Origin: Acidobacteriota bacterium
GTDB lineage: Bacteria > Acidobacteriota > Terriglobia > Terriglobales > Acidobacteriaceae
Direction of reading: 5' to 3'
Assembly (NCBI GenBank): GCA_021781255.1
Contig: JAJXXG010000700.1
Span: forward strand, 1-14,610
DNA: 14,610 nt
Part shown: positions 1 through 6,676 of the stretch, piece by piece
How the letters are laid out: every line of letters starts with the position of its first letter
How positions within the stretch are numbered: the stretch's first letter is position 1
The notes under the pieces: generated by a model
Seen by the model: only the letters and a program-made list of their open reading frames with translations
Database searches by the model: none
What the model was told of the DNA's origin: nothing
Position numbers and translations under genes: made by a program

Positions 1-1
1 T

Positions 2-553
2 CTCTCCTTCGGCATCGGGTTTGGCATGGGGCCGTTCATGGGCTATGGCTGGGGCTGGCGCAACTGGGGCTGCGGCTGGGGTGACGGGATGCGCGGTCCG
101 ATGTTTGGGGGCGAGCGCTATTTCGGGCACAGTCACGCCTTCTATGACCACAACGCATTTGCGCGCGGCAACTATCGAGGGATCGGCGGCGCAGGTGGCG
201 GACAACGCGGATTTGTAAGCAGCAACCGTGCCGGAGCGTTCGGTGGCGGCAACCGCAGGCAAGGGTTCGATGGCAACCGGCCTGGGGGGATTGGGAACCG
301 GCCGAGCACGTTTAACGGAGGGAATCGCGGCCTGCGCGGGTTTGGCGCTCGGGGCGCGCCCAGTATGCGTGGCGGAGCCTTCAGCGGCTTTAGCCGCGGT
401 GGCGATGCAGGCGCCTTCTCTGCGCGCGGGCGTTCAAGCATGGGCGGCGGCTTTGGCGGAGGCGGGATGCGAGGCGGATTCGGCGGCGGCGGCATGAGAG
501 GCGGCGGGTTCGGTGGCGGAGGCATGCGGGGCGGTGGCGGCGGGCGTCGTTGA
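2..553 (+). CDS. DUF3300-family protein, C-terminal part (5' truncated by window edge)
   Basis: The reading frame is open from the window edge to the stop at 551-553, so only the C-terminal ~183 residues are present. They begin with an aromatic/glycine stretch (FGMGPFMGYGWGWRNWGCGW) of the kind that follows the DUF3300 domain. A Gly/Arg/Asn-rich low-complexity tail follows and ends in three near-copies of GGFGGGGMRG. DUF3300 proteins are predicted exported envelope proteins of unknown function. The complete DUF2950 gene 42 bp downstream supports the call, because these two families are often adjacent. The diagnostic DUF3300 domain lies upstream of the window, so the family assignment rests on composition and context. 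A generic glycine-rich secreted protein is the alternative. Confidence 0.7.
   Translation, partial: LSFGIGFGMGPFMGYGWGWRNWGCGWGDGMRGPMFGGERYFGHSHAFYDHNAFARGNYRGIGGAGGGQRGFVSSNRAGAFGGGNRRQGFDGNRPGGIGNRPSTFNGGNRGLRGFGARGAPSMRGGAFSGFSRGGDAGAFSARGRSSMGGGFGGGGMRGGFGGGGMRGGGFGGGGMRGGGGGRR
443..536 (+). repeat. Tandem Gly-rich coding repeat at the 3' end of the DUF3300-type gene
   Basis: Three imperfect copies of a unit coding for (G)GFGGGGMRG lie in tandem. Unit length varies by one glycine codon (10 or 11 residues). The DNA is almost entirely GGC/GGA/GGG codons and is prone to slippage, so copy number may vary between strains. The repeat is part of the protein, not a separate element. Confidence 0.7.
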
Positions 554-595
554 TGGCGCAGAACCGGGTGAAGAGACGCTGAAAGGGAGATGGAG

Positions 596-1642
596 ATGAC
601 CGGGCTGAAGATGCGCAAACAGACACACCACAAAAATACTGCCGGATTCGCTGTTGCGTGTGCCGCTCTGGCGATCTGCGCGGCGACCGCCGCTCAGGCG
701 CCGGCCTCGCAATCCACTGCAACCGTTGCCGCCAGGCCCGCTGCGCCGGCGGCCGCGTCGGCTGCGGTTCCCTCGGTTCCTCAGGACAAGCCGCAAAAGG
801 GACAGGAATTGTTCGCCTCCCCACGCCGCGCGACTCTGGCACTGGACGCGGCGCTCGAGAAGAATGACACGGCCGAACTGCTGAAGGTGCTGGGCCCAGG
901 CGCGAAGGAGGTTCTCTGGTCTGGCGATGCAGCCGAGGACCGCGCCGCCATGGAGCAGTTTGTGAAGAAGTTTGCCGAGATGCATCGGCTGCAGATCGAG
1001 CCCGATGGATTTACGAGACTCTATGTGGGCGCGGAGAACTGGCCCTATCCGATTCCGCTGGCGCGCGCCGGGCTGATGTGGTTTTTCGACACAACGGCAG
1101 GCAAACAGGAGATACTGTATCGCCGCGTGGGTGAGAATGAGATCACGGTGATACAGGTATGCGGCGAGCTGGTTGCGGCGCAAAAGGAGTATTTCGCTCA
1201 ACCGCACGACGGAGCCAGGGCGGGCGAGTACGCACAGCGCATCCTGAGCAGCACTGGCAAGCACGACGGCCTCTACTGGCAGGTGAAGGCTGGCGATCCA
1301 TTGAGCCCGCTCGGTCCTTTTGTTGCCAAAGCTGAAACAGAAGGTTACACACAGGACGTAACGCAGCGCCCGGAGCCATTCCACGGCTACTTCTACCGCG
1401 TGTTGAGGGGCCAGGGACCGAATGCCCCCGGCGGCGCAAAACGCTATGTGCAAAATGGCCGGATGACAGGCGGCTTTGCGTTTCTGGCCTATCCGGCGGA
1501 GTACCGCTCGTCGGGCGTGATGACGTTCATGGTTGGCGCCGATGGCGTCGTTTACCAGAAGGATCTCGGGCCGAAGACGACGGAACTGGCGAAGGCCATC
1601 CGGCTCTACAATCGCGATGCAAGCTGGCAGAAGGCCGACTGA
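596..1642 (+). CDS. DUF2950 family exported protein
   Basis: This 348-residue protein has a hydrophobic signal segment (about residues 15-33, ending ATAAQA), a Pro/Ala-rich linker to about residue 65, then a full-length DUF2950 domain. Recognisable family stretches are the WPYPIPL block, WFFDTTAGKQEILYRRVGENE, IQVCGELVAAQKEY, YAQRILSSTGKHDGLYW, SPLGP, HGYFYRVL, GQGPNAPGGA, NGRMTGGFAFLAYPAEY and GVVYQKDLGP. The function of the family is unknown; an envelope location is predicted. I chose the ATG at 596 because GGAG (586-589) lies six bases upstream. The in-frame ATG at 590 abuts that same Shine-Dalgarno sequence. The gene follows the DUF3300-type gene in the same direction after 42 bp and is probably co-transcribed with it. 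The hairpin at 1685-1725 would end the transcript. Confidence 0.9.
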   Translation: MTGLKMRKQTHHKNTAGFAVACAALAICAATAAQAPASQSTATVAARPAAPAAASAAVPSVPQDKPQKGQELFASPRRATLALDAALEKNDTAELLKVLGPGAKEVLWSGDAAEDRAAMEQFVKKFAEMHRLQIEPDGFTRLYVGAENWPYPIPLARAGLMWFFDTTAGKQEILYRRVGENEITVIQVCGELVAAQKEYFAQPHDGARAGEYAQRILSSTGKHDGLYWQVKAGDPLSPLGPFVAKAETEGYTQDVTQRPEPFHGYFYRVLRGQGPNAPGGAKRYVQNGRMTGGFAFLAYPAEYRSSGVMTFMVGADGVVYQKDLGPKTTELAKAIRLYNRDASWQKAD

Positions 1643-1684
1643 GCCTCGCTGCCGGGTCTATCAACCCGACAAAAGCCGGAAGCG

Positions 1685-1725
1685 ACAAAAGCGGCTCATC
1701 CAACAAGTGAATGAGCCGCTTTTGT
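1685..1725. terminator. Bidirectional rho-independent terminator between convergent genes
   Basis: ACAAAAGCGGCTCAT (1685-1699) and ATGAGCCGCTTTTGT (1711-1725) are perfect reverse complements, giving a 15-bp stem with an 11-nt loop. The stem has a GC-rich core flanked by an A-run on one side and a T-run on the other, so it can act in both directions. It sits between the DUF2950 stop at 1642 and the YceI stop at 1757 and suits both converging transcripts. Confidence 0.9.
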
Positions 1726-1756
1726 GCAGAGCGGATCGAAAGATCGACTTCCCCGT

Positions 1757-2335
1757 TCAGCTTGCAGGATTGAGGCGGCCGGTGAGCGCCAGATCCACGT
1801 CCACGTCCTTGGCAACCTTGAGGATGAAGATGCTCGGATCCTTGAGGCCCCATTTCACATAGGGAACGGTGAAGTGCGCTTTCGCAGTGCATGTAGCGCC
1901 GTCTATGTGGATCTGCATGGGCACAGTGATGGTGTGCGGCGTGCCGTGGAGGGTGAAGACGCCGGTGACCTGAAGGTTGGAGTCGCCCGAAGCGAGGATG
2001 GTTCCCTGATAACTCTGCGGCGCAAAGGTCACATCGGCAAAGTGGGCGACGTCGAGCACCTCCGTGGTCATCTTGTGGTCGCGACTCTTGTTGCCGGTAT
2101 CGCCGCTGGCGGCTGAGACCACAATGGAGCCGGACATGCCGGGCATCGTGCGATCGAAATCCACCATCCCGCTTTGCACGTGGAAGACGCCGTGGGTTCC
2201 ATGATCGGCGCCGCCAAGAAAGAAGCTCACCTGGCTGGCGCCGGGATTGACGGTAAACGTCTGGTGCTGCGCAAAGACGCTGAAAGCAAAGGCAAGAGGA
2301 AGGATAGCAAGGGCGGCACGTGTAAGGGTCTTCAT
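1757..2335 (-). CDS. YceI-family periplasmic lipocalin-like protein
   Basis: This 192-residue protein has a Sec signal peptide (MKTLTRAALAILPLAFAFSVFAQ) followed by a single YceI domain. Typical features are the FTVNPGASQVSFFLGG opening, the GVFHVQSGMVDFD strand, DHKMTTEVLDVAHFADVTF, the LQVTGVFTLHGTPHTITVPM block and a C-terminal KDVDVDLALTGRL strand. Structurally characterised YceI proteins form a beta-barrel that binds polyisoprenoid chains, so the ligand here may be an isoprenoid quinone or prenyl lipid (inference). The start at 2335 has AGGAGA seven bases upstream and overlaps the preceding cytochrome-fusion stop by four bases (ATGA). A longer in-frame start would bury the signal peptide. 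It is the last gene of the seven-gene operon. Confidence 0.92.
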   Translation of the reverse strand: MKTLTRAALAILPLAFAFSVFAQHQTFTVNPGASQVSFFLGGADHGTHGVFHVQSGMVDFDRTMPGMSGSIVVSAASGDTGNKSRDHKMTTEVLDVAHFADVTFAPQSYQGTILASGDSNLQVTGVFTLHGTPHTITVPMQIHIDGATCTAKAHFTVPYVKWGLKDPSIFILKVAKDVDVDLALTGRLNPAS

Positions 2336-4263
2336 GGGTTTGTCTCCTGTATGAATTGGGATGCTATGGGTTGCGAGCTGGGCGTAGCGATCTTCTGCAT
2401 GAGCCAAAAACTGATGGAGGCAACCTGCCGGCCGGTCAGGTATTCATGACCGGGCATGTCGGTACCCGGCAAGCCGAAGCGGGTGATCTGCGCGATGCGT
2501 TCAAAACGCTCCTGGGGCATAGACGCGGGCGGAAGATAAAAGAATGGTCCCGTGGCAGGATTGGGGGGCAGGCGCTTGAAAGCGGACTTCCAGCGCCGGA
2601 GCGTTCGGCCGTCTGCACTGTGGCAGGTCGCGCAAAAGCGCGCATAGAGTTGCGCACCCTGTGCTGCGTCTGCTTCCTGCACATCGGTCGGGGATGGATA
2701 CCAGCTCTCTTCGTCGGAGACATGCTGCTGGACGCCGGGGCCGCGTAGGCTGGCGAGATAGGCAACGAGGTCGTCGCCCCGGCCGTCGCTAAAGAGAAAT
2801 GCATAGGATGGCATGATCGATGCACCGCTGACCTCCGGAGGATCGAAGAAGTGCATCTTGAGCCAGAGCGACGAACGGCGAGCGCCGACCTGGGAAAGGT
2901 CCGGCCCCTGGCGGCGGTTGCCGATGAGCGGCGGGTGCTGGAGGTGCACGGCATCAAGACTTTCAACCGGGCCCCACATCAGCACATCGGCCGTCTGAGG
3001 GCGAACGTACTGCGAGTGGCAATGGATGCAGCCCTCAGCGATATAGACCTGGCGGCCGCGCTCCGCGGGCGAGAGCTGCGTGGAGGGTTGGGGCTGCTGG
3101 ATGTGAGCGACCGCAAAGGCGACGACAAGAATGGCAGCGGTGAGTGCCAACTCGCGCGCGCGGCGCCGGGCAAGGGTCAGGAACGCGGGCGTAAGAACCA
3201 GCACTCCCGCAGCGGCAAGAAACAACGGCGGCACATGACCGAGGTTCTGGCCCATACCGATTCCGAGGGCGGAGCCGACCCACCCGGCGAGGGCGTAGAT
3301 CCAGCCGGCCTGGCGCGCTCGCTCCGCGAGGGATGCCGCGGGCGAAAGCAGAGATGGGTATGCCACCAGGGCAACCGAGTAGAGAGAGACGCCGACGGGA
3401 TAGAGAACAGAGGCCGGCAGCGTGCGGGCCGGGTCGAGCAGGAGCCAGCAGGCGCCAGCCAGAACAAGAAACGCCGCGGTCAGGACAAACAGCAGACCGC
3501 GACGGCCCAGCAGGATGGCACCAGCTACGGCGGCCGTCAGATGCAGGAGAGCATTGGTCCACAAGTGCGCGTTGCCTTGCCAGGTTCCCGCTTTCAGCGC
3601 AGGCGTGTGCTGGATGATGAAGAACGCGGCTGAATCCAGCCAGACGAGGGCGGCAAAACTCGCCACCACGAATGGGAAGAGCAGAGCCGCGCTGGCGCGG
3701 GAGTCCACCGGCGCGAACCGCGGCGGTGCGGCATCGACGGGCGCAAGCAGGATGCCCAGCAGGCAAAGCAGCGCGGCGGCGATGGAATGGACCTGGGGCG
3801 AGGCAGCGAAGAACCAGGGAACATTGCAGAGAAAATATCCGATTCCGGTGCCGAAGCCGACGGTGAGCAGAGGATTCCGCGTGCTGCACCACCCGGCCAG
3901 ATGTGTGACCAGCGTGACAGTGAGCAGGCCGAGACCGCAGCCGATGAGCAACGAGACTGCCACGGCTGCGACTGAGTTGAGCGGCAGCAGTGCCAGCAGA
4001 GCAGCGGCGCCGGAGACGCCAAAGCCCGCGCGCAGACGCAACTGCGCGGAAGGCCAGAGCGCGATGCGCGGTGCGAGCAGACTGAGCCCGACGCCGCCCA
4101 CAGCCATGGCAGCCATGACGGCTTTGAGTTGCGCGCCGGCGATGCCGAGCGCGGCCAGCCTGTTGAGGAATGCGAACTGGGCAAAGATGAGGAAGTACAC
4201 GTAGGTGATGGACACAAGACCCGCACCACGGACTCCTGCATTACCCTGTTTAGCAGTCGCCAT
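2332..4263 (-). CDS. Fusion protein: 12-TM MFS-like membrane domain plus CcoO-like and CcoP-like cytochrome c domains
   Basis: This is a 643-residue protein. Residues ~15-390 hold about 11-12 hydrophobic helices with an MFS-like layout, with a short polar break at about 175-190. Residues ~398-510 resemble CcoO/FixO: GRQVYIAEGCIHCHSQYVRP has the haem c motif C412-x-x-C415-H416, GPDLSQVG follows, and M484 in SIMPSYAFL is the likely axial ligand. Residues ~533-625 form a second cytochrome c domain with C544-A-T-C547-H548 and probable ligand M603 (GTDMPG), like a CcoP module. Both haem domains would face the periplasm. In ordinary cbb3 oxidases these modules sit in separate single-anchor subunits, so fusion to a polytopic transporter-like domain is unusual. 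The start at 4263 follows AGAGG and overlaps the upstream gene by 14 bp; in-frame ATGs further upstream lie inside that gene. The role is inferred to be electron transfer with the CcoN-like neighbour; a transport role for the N-terminal half is speculative. Confidence 0.85.
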   Translation of the reverse strand: MATAKQGNAGVRGAGLVSITYVYFLIFAQFAFLNRLAALGIAGAQLKAVMAAMAVGGVGLSLLAPRIALWPSAQLRLRAGFGVSGAAALLALLPLNSVAAVAVSLLIGCGLGLLTVTLVTHLAGWCSTRNPLLTVGFGTGIGYFLCNVPWFFAASPQVHSIAAALLCLLGILLAPVDAAPPRFAPVDSRASAALLFPFVVASFAALVWLDSAAFFIIQHTPALKAGTWQGNAHLWTNALLHLTAAVAGAILLGRRGLLFVLTAAFLVLAGACWLLLDPARTLPASVLYPVGVSLYSVALVAYPSLLSPAASLAERARQAGWIYALAGWVGSALGIGMGQNLGHVPPLFLAAAGVLVLTPAFLTLARRRARELALTAAILVVAFAVAHIQQPQPSTQLSPAERGRQVYIAEGCIHCHSQYVRPQTADVLMWGPVESLDAVHLQHPPLIGNRRQGPDLSQVGARRSSLWLKMHFFDPPEVSGASIMPSYAFLFSDGRGDDLVAYLASLRGPGVQQHVSDEESWYPSPTDVQEADAAQGAQLYARFCATCHSADGRTLRRWKSAFKRLPPNPATGPFFYLPPASMPQERFERIAQITRFGLPGTDMPGHEYLTGRQVASISFWLMQKIATPSSQPIASQFIQETNP

Positions 4264-4660
4264 GCAACAACCAGCCTCTGCGCAGACCTGCTGCCTGAAT
4301 CGTGACGCACGCGCCGTCGAACAATGCAATCGCAATCCAACCCGGCGCGAGAGCACCGGAAAGCACCGCAGCGCACACATAAACTGCGACTGAGCCGCGC
4401 AGGATGGCTGTGACGAGCCACAGGGCCTCAATCTTGGACGTGCAGCCGCCGCGGCGGACGAGCATGGCGCCGTAGAGATACGACAAGCCCACGGCCAGAA
4501 CTAAGGCCCCGATGAACGAGAGGAACGGCAGCGCATCGGCAGGCACGGCCAGATGCATGAGGCTCAGCGTGAAGACCGGCGCGGCCATCAACAGCGCGCC
4601 CGTGACGGTATCCGACATGCCTGCCACGACGTGATAACCAAGAAGGACTGGATGCTTCAT
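4250..4660 (-). CDS. Small polytopic membrane protein of unknown function
   Basis: This 136-residue protein has four predicted hydrophobic segments (about 16-35, 44-66, 79-101 and 103-124) and a short cytosolic-type loop RRGGCTSK near residue 70. I do not recognise the family. The start has AGGAGA eight bases upstream and overlaps the CcoN-like stop by four bases (ATGA at 4657-4660). Its 3' end overlaps the cytochrome-fusion gene by 14 bp. This placement between two cbb3-like subunits suggests an accessory or assembly subunit of the same complex (inference). No haem-binding CxxCH motif is present. Confidence 0.8.
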   Translation of the reverse strand: MKHPVLLGYHVVAGMSDTVTGALLMAAPVFTLSLMHLAVPADALPFLSFIGALVLAVGLSYLYGAMLVRRGGCTSKIEALWLVTAILRGSVAVYVCAAVLSGALAPGWIAIALFDGACVTIQAAGLRRGWLLHGDC

Positions 4661-5988
4661 GCAACTTTCTCCTGTGGAACCTTAGTGCGCGCGGGGTCCA
4701 GCTCGCCAAGCAAAACAAAGGCGTCGCGGAACCACTCCAGGGATGCCGCCAGCATCAAGATGCCCGTGAGAAGTCGAAGGATGTAAAGAAGATTGCGCGC
4801 CGGTCCGGGCACGATCGTGAAAGCAGGGTTGGAGCCTTCCAACCATCCCGCAGCGGTGATGACAACGACATATGCGAGCACTCCCCAGTTCCACAGGTGG
4901 AACGACCAGGATCGCGTGAAGATCCAGCCGCCCTCGCCCAGCAACTGAACCATCACCAGGATGATGAGCGCGGAGAGAAACCCGGCTATGGCGGTGAAGG
5001 AATGGCCCACCAGGCCGTCGGTGAACTTGAAGTGATCGAGCACGCCGGGCAGGAACAGGACCCATCCGGAGACAACCAGCAGGCCCCACCACCAGAGCAT
5101 CGCCTTGCGCCATGCGCGCGTGTTTGCGTGCCACTCGAAAGCCGCATAGTAGGCCGGCGTAAGCGGCAGCCAAAGGACCATTGCGCCCAGGCTCATGAAT
5201 TGCGATGGGATGCGATGGCTGATGTCAGCTCGGCTGAGACCGGCGCAGAGCAGGCTCTCGGCCAGCAGCAGCAGCCATGCGATGCGAACGGCCGAAGCCG
5301 GCGCCGCATTGCGCCGCGTAATGCCGTAGGGAACGATGAGCAGAATCAGCACGACCGCAAGCGAGGACTCAAGCTGGCTGGTGCCTGTAGGGCCGCCGGT
5401 GTCTGGGTTCACGGCGGGATAGATGCCGGGACTGGATGCGATGTAGAGCGCAACTGGCACGGTGAGCAGGATGAGCAGGCCAAGGAATTTTGCGACGCGG
5501 GCTTTCGGATTGCTTTCACCGCCAGCTTGCGATGGACGAAAAAAAGCAATGGCAAGCAGCAGCCACAAGGCAAAAGCCGCCAGCGGAAATGCGATTCGAG
5601 CGGGGCCTGACCAGTCAAGAAAGAGCTTGCCGCTGCTGTGACCCGCAAGCCACATGAGCGCGCCGAGGCCGAGCGCCGCGGACCACCCCCAGAGCACCGG
5701 CCTGCACCATGCGGTGGCTGAGCCGCGGTCCGCACAGTACACATGAAAGAGAAAGCCGAGCATGGGCATGCTGCTCCAGCCATAGAGCATGACGTTCATA
5801 TGCACCATCATCCAGCGACCGTAGGTCCACTCGCCGAGCCAGGCATTCAGCGAGGGCAGCAGAAGCAGGATGGCAAGCAGGACGCCGATGGCGTTGCCCA
5901 GAACAAGCCAGAACAGGCCATGCCACGCGGCGTAAGCGACGGCCGGAGATTTCTGCGCCGAAGCGTCACTCGCGGGATAAGGGCTCAT
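4657..5988 (-). CDS. Divergent CcoN-like (cbb3-type subunit I fold) membrane protein lacking CuB ligands
   Basis: This 443-residue protein is numbered from the ATG at 5988 and has about 12 TM helices. Resemblance to CcoN is seen in the helix II-like block WMMVHMNVMLYGWSSMPMLG (H63), the YPAVN stretch before helix VI, CAG..SHRIPSQF..LGAMVLWLPL (helix VII/VIII style) and KFTDGLVGHSFTAIAGF. That last block matches the TDWTIGHVH helix of cbb3 oxidases, with H329 kept and the second His replaced by F331. No histidine occurs between residues 117 and 258, so the helix VI CuB histidine is absent. The HH pair of helix VII aligns with S252-R253, and the cross-linking Tyr with a Leu. It may bind haem b but is unlikely to reduce oxygen. 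The start is uncertain: ATGs at 6003, 6000 and 5988 all lack a clear Shine-Dalgarno sequence, and all overlap the ATPase gene. Confidence 0.8.
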   Translation of the reverse strand: MSPYPASDASAQKSPAVAYAAWHGLFWLVLGNAIGVLLAILLLLPSLNAWLGEWTYGRWMMVHMNVMLYGWSSMPMLGFLFHVYCADRGSATAWCRPVLWGWSAALGLGALMWLAGHSSGKLFLDWSGPARIAFPLAAFALWLLLAIAFFRPSQAGGESNPKARVAKFLGLLILLTVPVALYIASSPGIYPAVNPDTGGPTGTSQLESSLAVVLILLIVPYGITRRNAAPASAVRIAWLLLLAESLLCAGLSRADISHRIPSQFMSLGAMVLWLPLTPAYYAAFEWHANTRAWRKAMLWWWGLLVVSGWVLFLPGVLDHFKFTDGLVGHSFTAIAGFLSALIILVMVQLLGEGGWIFTRSWSFHLWNWGVLAYVVVITAAGWLEGSNPAFTIVPGPARNLLYILRLLTGILMLAASLEWFRDAFVLLGELDPARTKVPQEKVA

Positions 5989-6676
5989 GGATTCGTCCAT
6001 CATGCATTTCAAGGAGGCGATCGCAGCGCTGCGCCAGCGCGCGGTCATGCGTGGCCATCAACAAGGTTACGCCTTCAGTGGCGGCCAGATCGAGCAGCAG
6101 ATCAAAGACCGTTGCGCTGGTTTCTTCATCGAGCGATCCTGTGGGTTCATCTGCCAGCAGAATCTTCGGACGGTTCATCAGAGCGCGGCAGAGAGCTGTG
6201 CGCTGGCGCTCGCCGCCGGAGAGCTTCTGAATGCGGTGACCAAGGCGGTGGCGCAGGCCGGTTCGCTCAGTAAGCTGCTGCAGCCTTTCGCGCGCCGCAC
6301 GGCGATCGGTGCCCGCGGCCACGCAGGGAATCATGCAGTTCTCTTCGAGCGTGAGATCGGGGATGAGGTTATGCAGTTGAAACACAAAGCCGACCTCGTG
6401 CCGCAGAAGACGAAGCAGGTCGCGCCGGCGATTAACCTCCGAGCCATTCACGGATACGTGGCCGCGGTCTGGCGCATCGAGGCCGCCGAACAGGTGCAGC
6501 AGCGTGCTTTTGCCGCAACCGGATGGGCCGCAAAGCGCAATGGTCTGGCCTTGCAGGACATCGAAGCTAACGCCTTTTAGCACGGTGATGGCGCCATCGT
6601 CATAGCTCTTCCATAAGTCCTGCGCGTGCAGTACGACGCTGCTTGTGGGACTGGCTGGATTGTCGGGCGTAGTCAT
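5966..6676 (-). CDS. ABC transporter ATP-binding protein, LolD/MacB type
   Basis: This 236-residue ATPase has all core motifs: Walker A GPSGCGKST (50-58), Q-loop Q100 in FVFQLHNLIPDLT, signature LSGGE (152-156), Walker B ILLADE (172-177) followed by PTGSLDEET, and switch H210 in MATHD. The FQLHNLIPDLT and DEPTGSLD patterns are typical of the lipoprotein-release/macrolide-export (LolD, MacB, FtsE-like) branch. It would power the FtsX-type permease encoded just upstream, and the ATGA overlap at 6673-6676 supports a coupled pair. Its 3' end overlaps the CcoN-like gene by 23 bp or more. The substrate is unknown. Such transporters often act as mechanical or periplasmic-substrate exporters rather than classical importers. 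Confidence 0.92.
   Translation of the reverse strand: MTTPDNPASPTSSVVLHAQDLWKSYDDGAITVLKGVSFDVLQGQTIALCGPSGCGKSTLLHLFGGLDAPDRGHVSVNGSEVNRRRDLLRLLRHEVGFVFQLHNLIPDLTLEENCMIPCVAAGTDRRAARERLQQLTERTGLRHRLGHRIQKLSGGERQRTALCRALMNRPKILLADEPTGSLDEETSATVFDLLLDLAATEGVTLLMATHDRALAQRCDRLLEMHDGRIHEPLSRE

Noticed and set aside
434..1453. Long minus-strand open frame opposite the DUF3300/DUF2950 genes
   Set aside because: It overlaps two genes with clear family patterns, is rich in Arg/Pro/Ser typical of antisense GC-rich DNA, and has no recognisable domain.
1685..1725. Possible mobile-element inverted repeat
   Set aside because: A perfect short stem with A/T-flanked GC core between convergent stops is fully explained as a bidirectional terminator.
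2851..3633. 260-codon plus-strand frame opposite the cytochrome fusion gene
   Set aside because: Its Arg/Gly/Gln-rich composition without any family motif marks it as a shadow of the strongly supported minus-strand gene.
3422..4204. 260-codon plus-strand frame opposite the membrane part of the fusion
   Set aside because: Low-complexity Ala/Arg/Ser translation with no motif; the opposite strand encodes a coherent membrane protein.
4897..5610. 237-codon plus-strand frame opposite the CcoN-like gene
   Set aside because: The hydrophilic Gln/Arg-rich translation is the mirror of hydrophobic helices on the other strand.
4657..5988. Calling the CcoN-like protein a functional cbb3 oxidase subunit I
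   Set aside because: The helix VI and VII CuB histidines and the tyrosine position are missing, so oxygen reduction should not be assumed from the fold.
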